Assembly: GCA_903858185.1 (NCBI GenBank)
Contig: CAIOHT010000068.1
Location: 1-61,405 of the forward strand
Reading direction: 5' to 3'
Length of the DNA stretch: 61,405 nt
Source: an uncultured Caulobacterales bacterium
Lineage (GTDB): Bacteria > Pseudomonadota > Alphaproteobacteria > Caulobacterales > Caulobacteraceae
Shown piece by piece: positions 47,827-58,672 of the stretch. Position numbers and translations under genes: made by a program. How positions within the stretch are numbered: the stretch's first letter is position 1; each line of letters starts with the position of its first letter. The notes under the pieces are model-generated. The model saw only the letters and a list, made by a program, of their open reading frames with translations. It made no database searches and was not told the origin of the DNA.

Positions 47827-50085
47827 ATGAAGACCATGTGGAAGAGCATACTGCTGGCCAGTGCGGCCTGGACCGCGATGAGCAGCGTGTCTGTGGCCCA
47901 GGAGTCGGGCGACGTGCAGGTGGAAGAGGTGGTCGTCACCGCCCGCCGCCGTGAAGAAGCGCTCAAGGACGTTCCGGTCGCCGTCTCGGCGATCAGCAGC
48001 GAGACGCTGGAAAAGACCGGCGCCGTCGACATCACCACCCTGCAGCAGTCGACCCCGAATGCGACGGTCCAGATTGCCCGCGGTTCCAACTCGACCCTGA
48101 TCTCCTTCATCCGCGGCGTCGGCCAGCAGGATCCGCTGTGGGGCTTCGAGCCCGGCGTCGGCCTCTATGTCGACGACGTCTATGTCGCCCGTCCGCAGGG
48201 CGCGGTGCTCGACGTCTATGACGTCTCGCGCATCGAGGTCCTGCGTGGGCCGCAAGGCACGCTCTATGGCCGCAACACCATCGGCGGCGCGATCAAGTAT
48301 GTGACCGCCCGCCTCGGCTCCGAGCCGGAAATGGTCATCAAGGGCGCGCTCGGCTCCTTCAACCAGGCCGACCTGATCGTCACCGGCAAGGCTCCGCTCA
48401 GCGACACCTTCTCGGTCGGCGGCGCATTCGCCCGCTACACCCGCGACGGCTTCGGCGAGAACCTCAACACGGGCGCAGAACACTACAACAAGGACGTCGT
48501 CGCCGGCCGCGTGTCGGCCGAATGGCAGGCCACCCCGACCCTGTTCTTCCGCCTCGCCGGCGACTACGTGCAGGACGACTCCAATCCCCGCCACGGCTAT
48601 CGCGAAGTCCAGGCCCTGACCTCGGGCGGTGTCCCGATCCCCGGCGGCGCGCCGCTCGGCAGCGTCTATGACACCAACGCCGGCGTGGGCGACGTCAACA
48701 CCGTCACCACCCGCGGCGCAGCCCTGACCGCAGAGTGGGAAATCAGTGACCTGATCACCGCCAAGTCGATCAGCGCCTGGCGCGATGGCGACACGAAGAC
48801 GGTCATCGACTTCGACGGCCTGCCCGCCGCGATCCTCGACATCCCGGCCTACTATGCGGACAGCCAGTTCACCCAGGAATTCCAGCTGCTGTTCACTGCC
48901 GACAACTGGCAGGGCGTCGCCGGCGTCTACTATCTCGACGCCTCGGCCGAGGGCGCGTTCGACACCATCCTCAGCCAGGCCGGCATCGTCATCGGTACGG
49001 CCGGCCAGGTCGACACCAAGAGCATCGCGGTCTTCGGCGACTTCAGCATCGATCTCTCCGACCGGCTGAAGATCTCGCTCGGCGGCCGTTGGACCCAGGA
49101 CAAGAAGGAAGGCACTGTCTTCCGCGCCAACTACCTGGGCGCCACGCGCAGCCCGCTGAACGGCGGTACTGTTCGCGCGCCGCTCCTGCTGCGGTCCAAC
49201 TACACCAACGAAAAGACGTTCGAGCAGTTCACCCCGCGGGTCAGCATCAGCTACGACCTGTCGGAAGACCTGACCGGCTACCTGTCCTACAGCCAGGGCT
49301 TCAAGTCGGGCGGCTTCGACATGCGCGGCGACGTCATCCTGACGCCGGCGACGGTCGACGGCTACGAGCCTGAAACCGTCAGCACCTATGAAGTCGGCCT
49401 GAAGGGCTCGCTGTTCGACCGTCGCCTGAACTTCGCCTCGGCCCTGTTCCACTCGGCCTACGAAGACCAGCAGGTCACGACCCAGGTGCCGTCGGGCGCC
49501 AGCATCGCCAGCTTCGTCGACAACGTCGGCGCCTCGACGATGTACGGTGCGGAATTCGAAGGCTCGCTGGTCGTCACCGACAGCCTGCGGCTGACCGGCA
49601 CGCTCGGCTACATCAAGGCCGAATTCGACGAGTTCTTCCGCTTCTACCCGGCCGGCGCGATCAACCCGCTGACGGGCGCGGTCGTGCCTGTCGGCGGCGC
49701 CACGCTGAACATCGCCAGCACGGCCGTGTTCCAGAACACCCCCGAATGGACGGGCAACATCGGCGCGACCTGGACGACCGAGCTGGCCGGTGGTCAGCTG
49801 ACCGTCACGCCGACCGCCTCCTATCGCGGCGACTTCTCGCAGTTCGAGTTCCCGAGCGCTGTCCTAGACCAGCAGGGCTACTGGCTCTACGACGCCAGCG
49901 TCACCTGGACCTCGGACACGGGCAACCTGAAGCTCGGCCTGCACGGCAAGAACCTGACCGACGAGGAGTACCGCATCGGCGGCTACAACTTCCCGCAGAC
50001 GGCCGGCGTTCTGTTCGGCAACTCGGTGATCGGCTTCTACGGCCCGCCGCGCACCGTGACCGCGACGCTCAGCGTCAAGTTCTAG
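47827..50085 (+). CDS. TonB-dependent outer-membrane receptor, oxygenase-linked
   Basis: A 752-residue receptor with signal peptide (MKTMWKSILLASAAWTAMSSVSVA) and TonB box VEEVVVTARRREE. The plug follows (DVPVAVSAISSETLEKTGAVDI, FIRGVGQQDP, IEVLRGPQGTLYGRNTIGGAIKYVT), then a barrel ending in aromatic ATLSVKF. This sequence class is abundant in sphingomonads and Caulobacter and takes up varied hydrophobic or aromatic compounds. Its neighbours point to the oxygenase substrate as cargo. GGAGGG precedes the ATG and a terminator follows. Confidence 0.92.
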   Translation: MKTMWKSILLASAAWTAMSSVSVAQESGDVQVEEVVVTARRREEALKDVPVAVSAISSETLEKTGAVDITTLQQSTPNATVQIARGSNSTLISFIRGVGQQDPLWGFEPGVGLYVDDVYVARPQGAVLDVYDVSRIEVLRGPQGTLYGRNTIGGAIKYVTARLGSEPEMVIKGALGSFNQADLIVTGKAPLSDTFSVGGAFARYTRDGFGENLNTGAEHYNKDVVAGRVSAEWQATPTLFFRLAGDYVQDDSNPRHGYREVQALTSGGVPIPGGAPLGSVYDTNAGVGDVNTVTTRGAALTAEWEISDLITAKSISAWRDGDTKTVIDFDGLPAAILDIPAYYADSQFTQEFQLLFTADNWQGVAGVYYLDASAEGAFDTILSQAGIVIGTAGQVDTKSIAVFGDFSIDLSDRLKISLGGRWTQDKKEGTVFRANYLGATRSPLNGGTVRAPLLLRSNYTNEKTFEQFTPRVSISYDLSEDLTGYLSYSQGFKSGGFDMRGDVILTPATVDGYEPETVSTYEVGLKGSLFDRRLNFASALFHSAYEDQQVTTQVPSGASIASFVDNVGASTMYGAEFEGSLVVTDSLRLTGTLGYIKAEFDEFFRFYPAGAINPLTGAVVPVGGATLNIASTAVFQNTPEWTGNIGATWTTELAGGQLTVTPTASYRGDFSQFEFPSAVLDQQGYWLYDASVTWTSDTGNLKLGLHGKNLTDEEYRIGGYNFPQTAGVLFGNSVIGFYGPPRTVTATLSVKF

Positions 50086-50104
50086 ACCCCTCTCTCTCCC
50101 TGAG

Positions 50105-50136
50105 CGGCGGCGACCTGACCGGGTCGCCGCCGTTTT
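50105..50136 (+). terminator. Intrinsic terminator after the oxygenase-linked receptor
   Basis: CGGCGGCGACC (50105-50115) pairs with GGTCGCCGCCG (50122-50132), 11 bp, loop TGACCG, followed by TTTTCATT. The MFS ATG is only 23 bases further on, so the MFS gene depends on read-through or a promoter inside this region. Confidence 0.85.
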
Positions 50137-50158
50137 CATTCCGGGCTACGGAGACCGC

Positions 50159-51454
50159 ATGAACACCGAGCCGAGTGAACCCGCCGCCCCCGCCGGCGCG
50201 CCGTCCAGCCGCTATCGCTACTACGTGCTGGCGATGCTGATCGTGGTCTACACGTTCAACTTCGTGGACCGGCAGATCCTCGGCATCCTCAAGGATTCGA
50301 TCCAGGTCGAGCTCGGCCTGACCGACACCCAGGTCGGGCTTATGGGCGGCATCGCCTTCGCGGCGCTCTATTCGACCCTCGGCATTCCCATTGCCTGGCT
50401 GGCCGACCGGTACAGCCGCACCTCGATCATGACCGGCGCCCTGGCGCTCTGGAGCGGCTTCACCGCCGCCTGCGGGATGGCGACGGGCTTCTGGAGCCTG
50501 TTCCTCATGCGCATGGGCGTTGGCGTGGGCGAAGCGGGCGGCGTCGCACCGGCCTATTCCCTGATCTCCGACTACTTTCCGCCCAAGCAGCGTGCGCGCG
50601 CCCTCGCTGCCTTCTCGTTCGGCATCCCGCTGGGCATGGGTCTGGGCATCCTCGCCGGCGGGCTGATCGCGGCCCGGGTCGACTGGCGTATGGCGTTCAT
50701 CGCCGTCGGCCTCGCCGGCCTCGTCATCGCACCGCTGTTCAAGCTGACCGTGCGGGACCCCCAACGCGGCGCCTTCGACGGCGAGCCCGGCTCGGCCCCG
50801 GTCAAGGCCGCCAGCTTCGCGACCGTGTTCAAACTGGTGACCCGCAAGGCCAGTTTCTGGCTGCTGGCCTTCGGTGCGGCATCGTCCTCGGTCTGCGGCT
50901 ATGGCGTGGCCTTCTGGCTGCCGACCTTCTTCCAGCGCAGTCTCGGCCTGACGCTGGTCGAGACGGCCTGGTACTACAGCGCCATCACCTTCGTCGGCGG
51001 CATCGCCGGCATCTGGCTGGGCGGGTCACTGGCCGACCGCTTCGGCGGCAAGAGCAAAAGCGCCTACGCCCTGGTGCCGGCGGTCTGTTTCATGGTCGCC
51101 CTGCCGTTCTTCTTCCTGTCGCTCAACGCGCCGTCCCTGGCCATGGCCTTCCCGCTCTTCCTCGTGCCGACGGCGCTGAATCTGGCCTGGCTCGGACCGG
51201 TGATCACCGCAGTCCAGCATCTGGCCCCGGCGCATATGCGGGCGACGGCCTCGGCCATGTTCCTGCTGATCAACAACCTCGTCGGGATTGCCCTCGGGAC
51301 CTACTATTTCGGCTGGGCCTCGGACCTGCTCAAGCCGATGTTCGGCCAGGAATCGATCCGCTACGCCATCTACAGCGGCGGCGCCTTCTATCTGGTCGCG
51401 GCCACGCTGTTGCTTCTGGCCTCGCGCTCGCTGAAGAAAGACTGGGTGGATTGA
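50159..51454 (+). CDS. MFS transporter (spinster-like family)
   Basis: A 431-residue 12-helix major facilitator transporter. The N-terminus YYVLAMLIVVYTFNFVDRQILGIL and the loop GIPIAWLADRYSRTSIM are typical. MGVGVGEAGGVAPAYSLISDYFPPKQRARAL is the hallmark of the spinster-like subgroup common next to TonB receptors in Caulobacterales and sphingomonads. It would bring the substrate or cleavage product across the inner membrane, or export a product. It is the last gene before sucC. Confidence 0.9.
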   Translation: MNTEPSEPAAPAGAPSSRYRYYVLAMLIVVYTFNFVDRQILGILKDSIQVELGLTDTQVGLMGGIAFAALYSTLGIPIAWLADRYSRTSIMTGALALWSGFTAACGMATGFWSLFLMRMGVGVGEAGGVAPAYSLISDYFPPKQRARALAAFSFGIPLGMGLGILAGGLIAARVDWRMAFIAVGLAGLVIAPLFKLTVRDPQRGAFDGEPGSAPVKAASFATVFKLVTRKASFWLLAFGAASSSVCGYGVAFWLPTFFQRSLGLTLVETAWYYSAITFVGGIAGIWLGGSLADRFGGKSKSAYALVPAVCFMVALPFFFLSLNAPSLAMAFPLFLVPTALNLAWLGPVITAVQHLAPAHMRATASAMFLLINNLVGIALGTYYFGWASDLLKPMFGQESIRYAIYSGGAFYLVAATLLLLASRSLKKDWVD

Positions 51455-51524
51455 GCCTTTCAGGGCTCAATGAACCCTCCTCACCGGACTTTGCGGACAT
51501 ATTGTTGCGATGCCGCCCAGGCGG

Positions 51525-51554
51525 TTGCGTGGCCTACAGGCCCGCGCCTATAAA
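51525..51554 (+). promoter_or_regulatory. Predicted sucC promoter
   Basis: TTGCGT (51525-51530), 18-base spacer, TATAAA (51549-51554). The predicted start near 51561 coincides with the first base of a palindrome, GACCCGCG-CC-CGCGGGTC (51561-51578), which would form a hairpin at the very 5' end of the suc mRNA. Confidence 0.5.
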
Positions 51555-51614
51555 CCGCGCGACCCGCGCCCGCGGGTCATTCCTTCCCCGCATCCGCGAG
51601 ACCCACACAGCGCG

Positions 51615-52814
51615 ATGAATATTCACGAGCACCAGGCCAAGGCCGTTCTGGCCGAATTCGGCGTCCCCGTTCCGCGCGGCTTTGCCGCCTTCACCCCCGA
51701 CGAGGCCGCCAAGGCCGCCGAGACGCTCGGCACGCCCGTCTTCGTCGTGAAGAGCCAGATCCACGCCGGCGGGCGCGGCAAGGGCAAGTTCGAAGGGCTC
51801 GGCCCCGACGCCAAGGGCGGCGTCCGCGTGGTCAAGTCGGTCGACGAGGTCCGCAGCAACGCCGCCGAGATGCTCGGCCGGGTGCTGGTGACCCATCAGA
51901 CCGGGCCCAAGGGCAAGCAGGTCAACCGCCTCTACATCGAAGAGGGCGCGGCCATCGCCAAGGAATTCTACCTGTCCCTGCTGGTCGACCGGCAGTCGAG
52001 CATGGTCTCGGTGGTCGTCTCCACCGAAGGCGGAATGGACATCGAGGAGGTCGCTCACGAGACTCCGGAAAAGATCCACACCTTCTCCATCGACCCGGCC
52101 ACCGGCGTCTGGCCAACCCACCAGCGCGCGCTGGCAAAGGCTCTGGGCCTGACCGGCGGTCTGGCCAAGGAAGCGGCGACGCTGCTGGGCCAGCTCTATA
52201 CGGCGTTCCTGGCCAAGGACATGGCCATGCTCGAGATCAACCCGCTGATCGTCACCGCCGACGACCACCTGCGGGTTCTGGACGCCAAACTGTCGTTCGA
52301 CGGCAATGCCCTCTACCGCCACCCGGACATCAAGGCCCTGCGCGACGAGACCGAGGAAGACTCCAAGGAAATCGAAGCCAGCAAGCATGACCTCGCCTAC
52401 ATCGCCCTCGACGGCGAGATCGGCTGCATGGTCAACGGCGCGGGCCTGGCCATGGCGACCATGGACATCATCAAGCTGTACGGCGCGGAACCGGCCAACT
52501 TCCTCGATGTCGGCGGCGGCGCCAGCAAGGAGAAGGTCATCGCGGCCTTCAAGATCATCACGGCCGATCCGGCGGTGAAGGGCATCCTGGTCAACATCTT
52601 CGGCGGCATCATGCGCTGCGACATCATCGCCGAAGGCGTAGTGGCCGCAGTCAAGGAAGTCGGGCTGAAGGTTCCGCTGGTCGTGCGCCTCGAAGGCACC
52701 AACGTCGAGCTGGGCAAGAAAATCATCAACGAAAGCGGCCTGAACGTCATCGCCGCCAATGATCTGTCTGACGGCGCGGAGAAGATCGTCGCCGCCGTGA
52801 AGGGTGCTCGCTAG
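51615..52814 (+). CDS. sucC: Succinyl-CoA synthetase beta subunit SucC
   Basis: A 399-residue ATP-grasp subunit that, with SucD, makes ATP/GTP and succinate from succinyl-CoA. The start [22 protein letters not shown] is canonical. The nucleotide region is [18 protein letters not shown], followed by [10 protein letters not shown], and [15 protein letters not shown] with [17 protein letters not shown] close the protein. sucD follows with no spacer, so the subunits are made together. Confidence 0.97.
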   Translation: MNIHEHQAKAVLAEFGVPVPRGFAAFTPDEAAKAAETLGTPVFVVKSQIHAGGRGKGKFEGLGPDAKGGVRVVKSVDEVRSNAAEMLGRVLVTHQTGPKGKQVNRLYIEEGAAIAKEFYLSLLVDRQSSMVSVVVSTEGGMDIEEVAHETPEKIHTFSIDPATGVWPTHQRALAKALGLTGGLAKEAATLLGQLYTAFLAKDMAMLEINPLIVTADDHLRVLDAKLSFDGNALYRHPDIKALRDETEEDSKEIEASKHDLAYIALDGEIGCMVNGAGLAMATMDIIKLYGAEPANFLDVGGGASKEKVIAAFKIITADPAVKGILVNIFGGIMRCDIIAEGVVAAVKEVGLKVPLVVRLEGTNVELGKKIINESGLNVIAANDLSDGAEKIVAAVKGAR

Positions 52815-53699
52815 ATGTCGGTTCTCATCGGTTCCAACACCAAGGTCATCTGCCAGGGCGTCACCGGCGCCCAGGGCACCTTCCACACCGAGCAGGCGAT
52901 CGCCTACGGCACGAAGATGGTCGGCGGTGTCACGCCGGGCAAGGGCGGCACGGTCCACGTCGGCCTGCCGATGTTCGACACGGTCGGCGAGGCGAAAGAC
53001 GCCACGGGCGCCGACGCCTCGGTCATCTACGTCCCGCCGCCCTTCGCGGCCGACGCCATCCTGGAAGCCATCGATGCGGAGATCGGCCTGATCGTCTGCA
53101 TCACCGAGGGCATCCCGGTGCTCGACATGGTCAAGGTCAAGAAGGCCCTCGCCGGCAGCAAGTCGCGCCTGATCGGCCCGAACTGCCCGGGCGTGCTGAC
53201 GCCGGGCGAGTGCAAGATCGGCATCATGCCGGGCGGCATCTTCTCGAAGGGCAGTGTGGGCGTGGTCTCGCGCTCGGGCACCCTGACCTATGAAGCGGTG
53301 TTCCAGACGACCAACGCCGGCCTCGGCCAGACGACGGCCGTCGGCATCGGCGGCGACCCGGTCAAGGGCACCGAGTTCATCGACGTGCTCGAGCTGTTCC
53401 TCGCCGACGAAGCCACGAAGTCGATCGTCATGATCGGCGAGATCGGCGGCGCGGCGGAAGAAGACGCGGCGCAGTTCCTGATCGACGAAGCCAAGCGTGG
53501 CCGCAAGAAGCCGATGGTCGGCTTCATCGCCGGCCGCACCGCCCCTCCGGGCCGTCACATGGGCCACGCCGGCGCCATCGTGTCGGGCGGCAAGGGCGGC
53601 GCCGAAGACAAGATCGCGGCCATGGAGGCGGCGGGCATCCGCGTGTCACCATCGCCCGCGCGCCTCGGCGAGACGCTGCTGGAAGTCCTCAAGGGCTGA
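52815..53699 (+). CDS. sucD: Succinyl-CoA synthetase alpha subunit SucD
   Basis: A 294-residue CoA-binding subunit. [14 protein letters not shown] opens the CoA-binding fold, then [20 protein letters not shown]. The phosphorylated active-site histidine is in [14 protein letters not shown] near residue 250. The ATG directly follows the sucC stop. Two hairpins between sucD and sucA may lower read-through into sucAB. Confidence 0.97.
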   Translation: MSVLIGSNTKVICQGVTGAQGTFHTEQAIAYGTKMVGGVTPGKGGTVHVGLPMFDTVGEAKDATGADASVIYVPPPFAADAILEAIDAEIGLIVCITEGIPVLDMVKVKKALAGSKSRLIGPNCPGVLTPGECKIGIMPGGIFSKGSVGVVSRSGTLTYEAVFQTTNAGLGQTTAVGIGGDPVKGTEFIDVLELFLADEATKSIVMIGEIGGAAEEDAAQFLIDEAKRGRKKPMVGFIAGRTAPPGRHMGHAGAIVSGGKGGAEDKIAAMEAAGIRVSPSPARLGETLLEVLKG

Positions 53700-53706
53700 C
53701 GAATCG

Positions 53707-53728
53707 AAGGCGCCCTTCGGGGCGCCTT
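53707..53728 (+). terminator. Hairpin 1 between sucD and sucA
   Basis: AAGGCGCCC (53707-53715), loop TTCG, GGGCGCCTT (53720-53728): a perfect 9-bp stem with a stable UUCG-type loop, eight bases after the sucD stop. There is no T-tract, so it may be a partial terminator or an RNA stabiliser. Confidence 0.55.
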
Positions 53729-53745
53729 CGGCGCCATTCAGGGGA

Positions 53746-53771
53746 GGGGGCTGGTCGTGAGACCGGCCCCC
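53746..53771 (+). terminator. Hairpin 2 between sucD and sucA
   Basis: GGGGGCTGGTC (53746-53756) pairs with GACCGGCCCCC (53761-53771), 11 bp with one G-U and loop GTGA, followed by TTCGTCCTT. It is a weak terminator at best. A TATATA at 53893-53898 could be the -10 of a separate sucA promoter, but I found no good -35. Confidence 0.5.
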
Positions 53772-53947
53772 TTCGTCCTTCCCGGATTGTCCGGCCTGCG
53801 ATTTCGGAACGAAAGTCGCCCGATATTGCGGGCTGCATCGAAAAAACATCCCCCACGGGAATTTCGCGGGTCCCCGCGGAGTTAACAGAGACTATATACC
53901 CCCGCAGATACACAGCCCTGACCCCGGGGGCTGAAGGCGCGAGACCG

Positions 53948-56902
53948 ATGGCGGACGACGCAGGCATCATCAATCAGGTTTTGACCGAAACCTCCTTCCT
54001 GTACGGCGGCAATGCCGCTTTCGTGGAAGACCTCCACGCCCGCTGGGCGGAAAATCCGGCCTCGGTCGATGCGTCCTGGCAGGCCTTCTTCGCCTCGCTG
54101 GCCGACCGCGACGACGCCATCAGGGCCGCCGCCGCCAAACCCTCCTGGACCAGCAATCCAACGCCCGCCGCGAGGCCTGACTGGCTGTCGGCCCTCGACG
54201 GTCTGTGGCCGGCGGTCGAGGCCAAGCTGGGCAAGACCATCGAGGCCCGCGCGCCCGCCGCGCCGGCCGCCGATGTCCGCGCCGCCACGCTGGATTCCCT
54301 GCGCGCCATCATGATGATCCGGAACTACCGGATGCGCGGCCATCTGCGGGCCAACCTCGACCCGCTCGGCATTGCCATGCCGCCGGGTGACGCCAGCGAG
54401 CTGGACCCGACGACCTACGGCTTCACCGAGGCCGACTACGACCGCCCGATCTTCCTCGACTACGTGCTGGGCCTCGAGACCTCGACCCTGCGCGAGATCC
54501 TCGCCATCGTCCGCCGCACCTACTGCGGCGCGGTCGGCGTGCAGTACATGCACATCTCCAATCCGCAGGAGAAGGGCTGGCTGCAGGAGCGGATCGAGGG
54601 CCGCGACAAGGAGATCGTCTTCACGCCCCAGGGCAAGGTGGCGATCCTCAAGAAGCTGATCGAGGCCGAGGGCTTCGAGAAGTTCCTCCATCGCCGGTTC
54701 CCGGGCACCAAGCGCTTCGGCCTCGACGGCGGCGAGGCGGCCATTCCGGCCCTCGAACAGATCATCAAGCGCGGCGGCGCCCTGGGCGTGAAGGACATCG
54801 TCCTTGGCATGCCGCACCGCGGCCGCCTGAACGTCCTGGCCGCCGTGATGGGCAAGCCCTACCACGTCATCTTCCACGAGTTTCAGGGTGGCACGTCGCT
54901 GCCTTCGGACATCGAGGGCTCGGGCGACGTCAAATATCACATGGGCGCCTCGTCGGACCGTTCGTTCGACGACAACACCGTCCACCTGTCGCTGACCGCC
55001 AACCCAAGCCACCTCGAGATCGTCAACCCGGTGGTGCTGGGCAAGGCGCGGGCGAAACAGGCCTTCACCCTGCGCGAGACGCCGGACGCCGGCCGCACGC
55101 ACGTCCTGCCGCTGCTGATGCATGGCGACGCGGCCTTCGCCGGCCAGGGCGTGGTGGCGGAGTGTTTCACCCTGTCGGGCCTGCGCGGCTTCCGGACGGG
55201 CGGGACGGTCCATTTCATCGTCAACAACCAGATCGGCTTCACCACCGACCCGCGCTACTCGCGCACCAGCCCCTATCCGTCGGATGTGGCGCTGATGGTC
55301 GAGGCGCCGATCTTCCACGCCAACGGCGACGATCCCGAGGCCGTGGTCTACGCCGCGAAGGTAGCCACCGAGTACCGCCAGAAGTTCGGCAAGGACGTGG
55401 TCGTCGACATGTTCTGCTACCGGCGCTTTGGTCACAACGAGGGGGACGACCCCACGATGACCCAGCCGCTGATGTACGCGAAGATCAAGGACCACCCCTC
55501 GACCCGCGAGCTCTATTCCCGCCGGCTGATCGCCGAGGGCGTCGCCACGGAAGAGGATATCGCCGGCTGGATTGGCGAGTTCGACGCCTTCCTCGAGGCG
55601 GAGTTCGAGGCCGGCAAGACCTACAAGGCCGACAAGGCCGACTGGCTCGACGGCAAGTGGGCGGGCCTGACCCTGCCCGGCGACGAGGAGCGGCGGGGCC
55701 AGACCGGCGTGTCGCTGCAGAAGCTGGTCGATCTCGGCCGGGCAATCACGACGATCCCCGAGCGGATCGACGCCCACAAGACGGTCCGCCGCGTCATCGA
55801 GGGCCGGCGTGCCGCCATCGACAGTGGTGAGGGCCTCGACTGGGGCACGGCCGAACACCTGGCCTTCGCCACCCTGCTGGACGAGGGCATCCCGGTGCGT
55901 CTCAGCGGCCAGGACAGCGTGCGCGGCACCTTCACCCAGCGCCATTGCGACCTGATCGACCAGACCACCGAGGAACACTACACCTTCCTCAACAACATCC
56001 GGTCCGGCCAGGCCAACTTCGAGGTCATCGACTCGGCGCTGTCGGAAGAGGCGGTGCTCGGCTTCGAATACGGCTTCAGCCTCGCCGACCCCAACACCCT
56101 GACGCTCTGGGAAGCCCAGTTCGGCGACTTCGTGAACGGCGCCCAGGTGGTCATCGACCAGTTCATCAGTTCAGGTGAGCGCAAGTGGCTGCGGATGAGC
56201 GGCCTCGTCATGCTGCTGCCGCACGGCTACGAGGGCCAGGGTCCGGAACACAGTTCCGCCCGCCTCGAGCGCTTCCTGCAGTCCTGCGCCGAGGACAACA
56301 TGCAGGTCCTCAACTGCTCGACGCCGGCCAACTACTTCCACGCCCTGCGCCGGCAGATGCACCGCGAGTTCCGCAAGCCGCTGGTGGTGATGACCCCCAA
56401 GAGCCTGCTGCGGCACAAGAAGGCGGTCAGCAACCTCGCCGACCTGGCCGAGGGCTCGTCCTTCCACCGCGTGATGGTCGACGGGGCCGAGGCCGGCTGC
56501 GACGTCGGCGGCGTGACCCTTCAGCCTGACGACAAGATCACCCGCGTGATCATCTGCTCGGGCAAGGTCTACTTCGATCTGGTCGACGCCCGGGCCAAGA
56601 CCGGCCGTGACGATGTCTACATCCTGCGCCTGGAGCAGTTCTATCCCTGGCCGATGAAGTCGGTGATGCAGGTGATGGCCCGTTTCGCCAATGCCGAGCT
56701 GGTCTGGTGTCAGGAAGAACCCAAGAACATGGGCGGCTGGACCTTCGTCGATCCCTGGCTGGAGCTGACCCTGGATCGCCTGTCGATCAAGGCAAAGCGC
56801 GCCCGCTACGTCGGCCGCCCGGCCTCCGCCTCGACCGCCGCCGGCCAGATGAGCCGGCACCAGCGGGAACTCGAGACCTTCCTCGCCGAAGCCTTCGCCT
56901 GA
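53948..56902 (+). CDS. sucA: 2-oxoglutarate dehydrogenase E1 component SucA
   Basis: A 984-residue thiamin-diphosphate enzyme, first step of 2-oxoglutarate oxidation. The N-terminal segment FLYGGNAAFVEDLHARWAENPASVD docks to E2. The ThDP fold has VLGMPHRGRLNVLAAVMGKP, the HMGASSDR region, LTANPSHLEIVNPVV and GDAAFAGQGVV. C-terminal RLEQFYPWP and CQEEPKNMGGW complete the typical E1o pattern. The ATG at 53948 is preceded by purine-rich GGGGGCTGAAGGCGCGAGA. It has a 248-base leader region and may be expressed apart from sucCD. Confidence 0.97.
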   Translation: MADDAGIINQVLTETSFLYGGNAAFVEDLHARWAENPASVDASWQAFFASLADRDDAIRAAAAKPSWTSNPTPAARPDWLSALDGLWPAVEAKLGKTIEARAPAAPAADVRAATLDSLRAIMMIRNYRMRGHLRANLDPLGIAMPPGDASELDPTTYGFTEADYDRPIFLDYVLGLETSTLREILAIVRRTYCGAVGVQYMHISNPQEKGWLQERIEGRDKEIVFTPQGKVAILKKLIEAEGFEKFLHRRFPGTKRFGLDGGEAAIPALEQIIKRGGALGVKDIVLGMPHRGRLNVLAAVMGKPYHVIFHEFQGGTSLPSDIEGSGDVKYHMGASSDRSFDDNTVHLSLTANPSHLEIVNPVVLGKARAKQAFTLRETPDAGRTHVLPLLMHGDAAFAGQGVVAECFTLSGLRGFRTGGTVHFIVNNQIGFTTDPRYSRTSPYPSDVALMVEAPIFHANGDDPEAVVYAAKVATEYRQKFGKDVVVDMFCYRRFGHNEGDDPTMTQPLMYAKIKDHPSTRELYSRRLIAEGVATEEDIAGWIGEFDAFLEAEFEAGKTYKADKADWLDGKWAGLTLPGDEERRGQTGVSLQKLVDLGRAITTIPERIDAHKTVRRVIEGRRAAIDSGEGLDWGTAEHLAFATLLDEGIPVRLSGQDSVRGTFTQRHCDLIDQTTEEHYTFLNNIRSGQANFEVIDSALSEEAVLGFEYGFSLADPNTLTLWEAQFGDFVNGAQVVIDQFISSGERKWLRMSGLVMLLPHGYEGQGPEHSSARLERFLQSCAEDNMQVLNCSTPANYFHALRRQMHREFRKPLVVMTPKSLLRHKKAVSNLADLAEGSSFHRVMVDGAEAGCDVGGVTLQPDDKITRVIICSGKVYFDLVDARAKTGRDDVYILRLEQFYPWPMKSVMQVMARFANAELVWCQEEPKNMGGWTFVDPWLELTLDRLSIKAKRARYVGRPASASTAAGQMSRHQRELETFLAEAFA

Positions 56903-56953
56903 CGCCCGCAAGCCCGCCCCGACTGACCTGCACGAGATACGAAAGACCTGACC

Positions 56954-58159
<1,206 letters not shown>

Positions 58160-58194
58160 TCCCGCGCCATGCTCTCCGCTGAAAGCGGGGTGGT

Positions 58195-58650
58195 ATGGCT
58201 CTGGTCGAGGTCAAACGGTTCGCGTCGCTGCCCGAGGCGCATATCGCCGCCGGGTTGCTGCGCTCCGTCGGAATCGACGCTAGCGTCTGCGATACCCACT
58301 ACGGTGCCGTTTTCTGGATGGAACAGCAGGCGCTGGGTGGCTTCCGCCTTACCGCGCCCGAAGACGACGTCCACGACGCGCGCGCCATGCTGGGCCAGAA
58401 CGCCCGAACACCTGAACCCGATGACGAGGCGCCGGTAGAGACGCCGCCCACGCGGATGGAGCTGGCTGCGGTGCTGTTCCTGCTGGGCGGCGCGGCCGCC
58501 AGCTACCTGGCGCTGGCGCGCAAACGCTCCGGCTCACTGATCGGTGAATCCTCGACGGGCGCGCTGCTCGGCCTCGCCATTCTGCTGTTGGTGGGCGGCG
58601 GCGCGGCGCTGTTCATTGCGCTCAACCTGCTGATTTTCGATCCGCCGTAG
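58195..58650 (+). CDS. DUF2007 domain protein with two membrane helices
   Basis: A 151-residue protein. Residues 1-67 (LVEVKRFASLPEAHIAAGLLRSVGIDASVCDTHYG ... GGFRLTAPEDDVHDARAML) match the DUF2007 ferredoxin-like fold, a putative signal-transducing domain. Two hydrophobic helices follow (MELAAVLFLLGGAAASYLAL, ALLGLAILLLVGGGAALFIALNL). It is 35 bases after sucB and probably in the suc operon. No role in the TCA cycle is known. Confidence 0.8.
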   Translation: MALVEVKRFASLPEAHIAAGLLRSVGIDASVCDTHYGAVFWMEQQALGGFRLTAPEDDVHDARAMLGQNARTPEPDDEAPVETPPTRMELAAVLFLLGGAAASYLALARKRSGSLIGESSTGALLGLAILLLVGGGAALFIALNLLIFDPP

Positions 58651-58672
58651 CCGCCTGCATGAGGGGGTCTTC

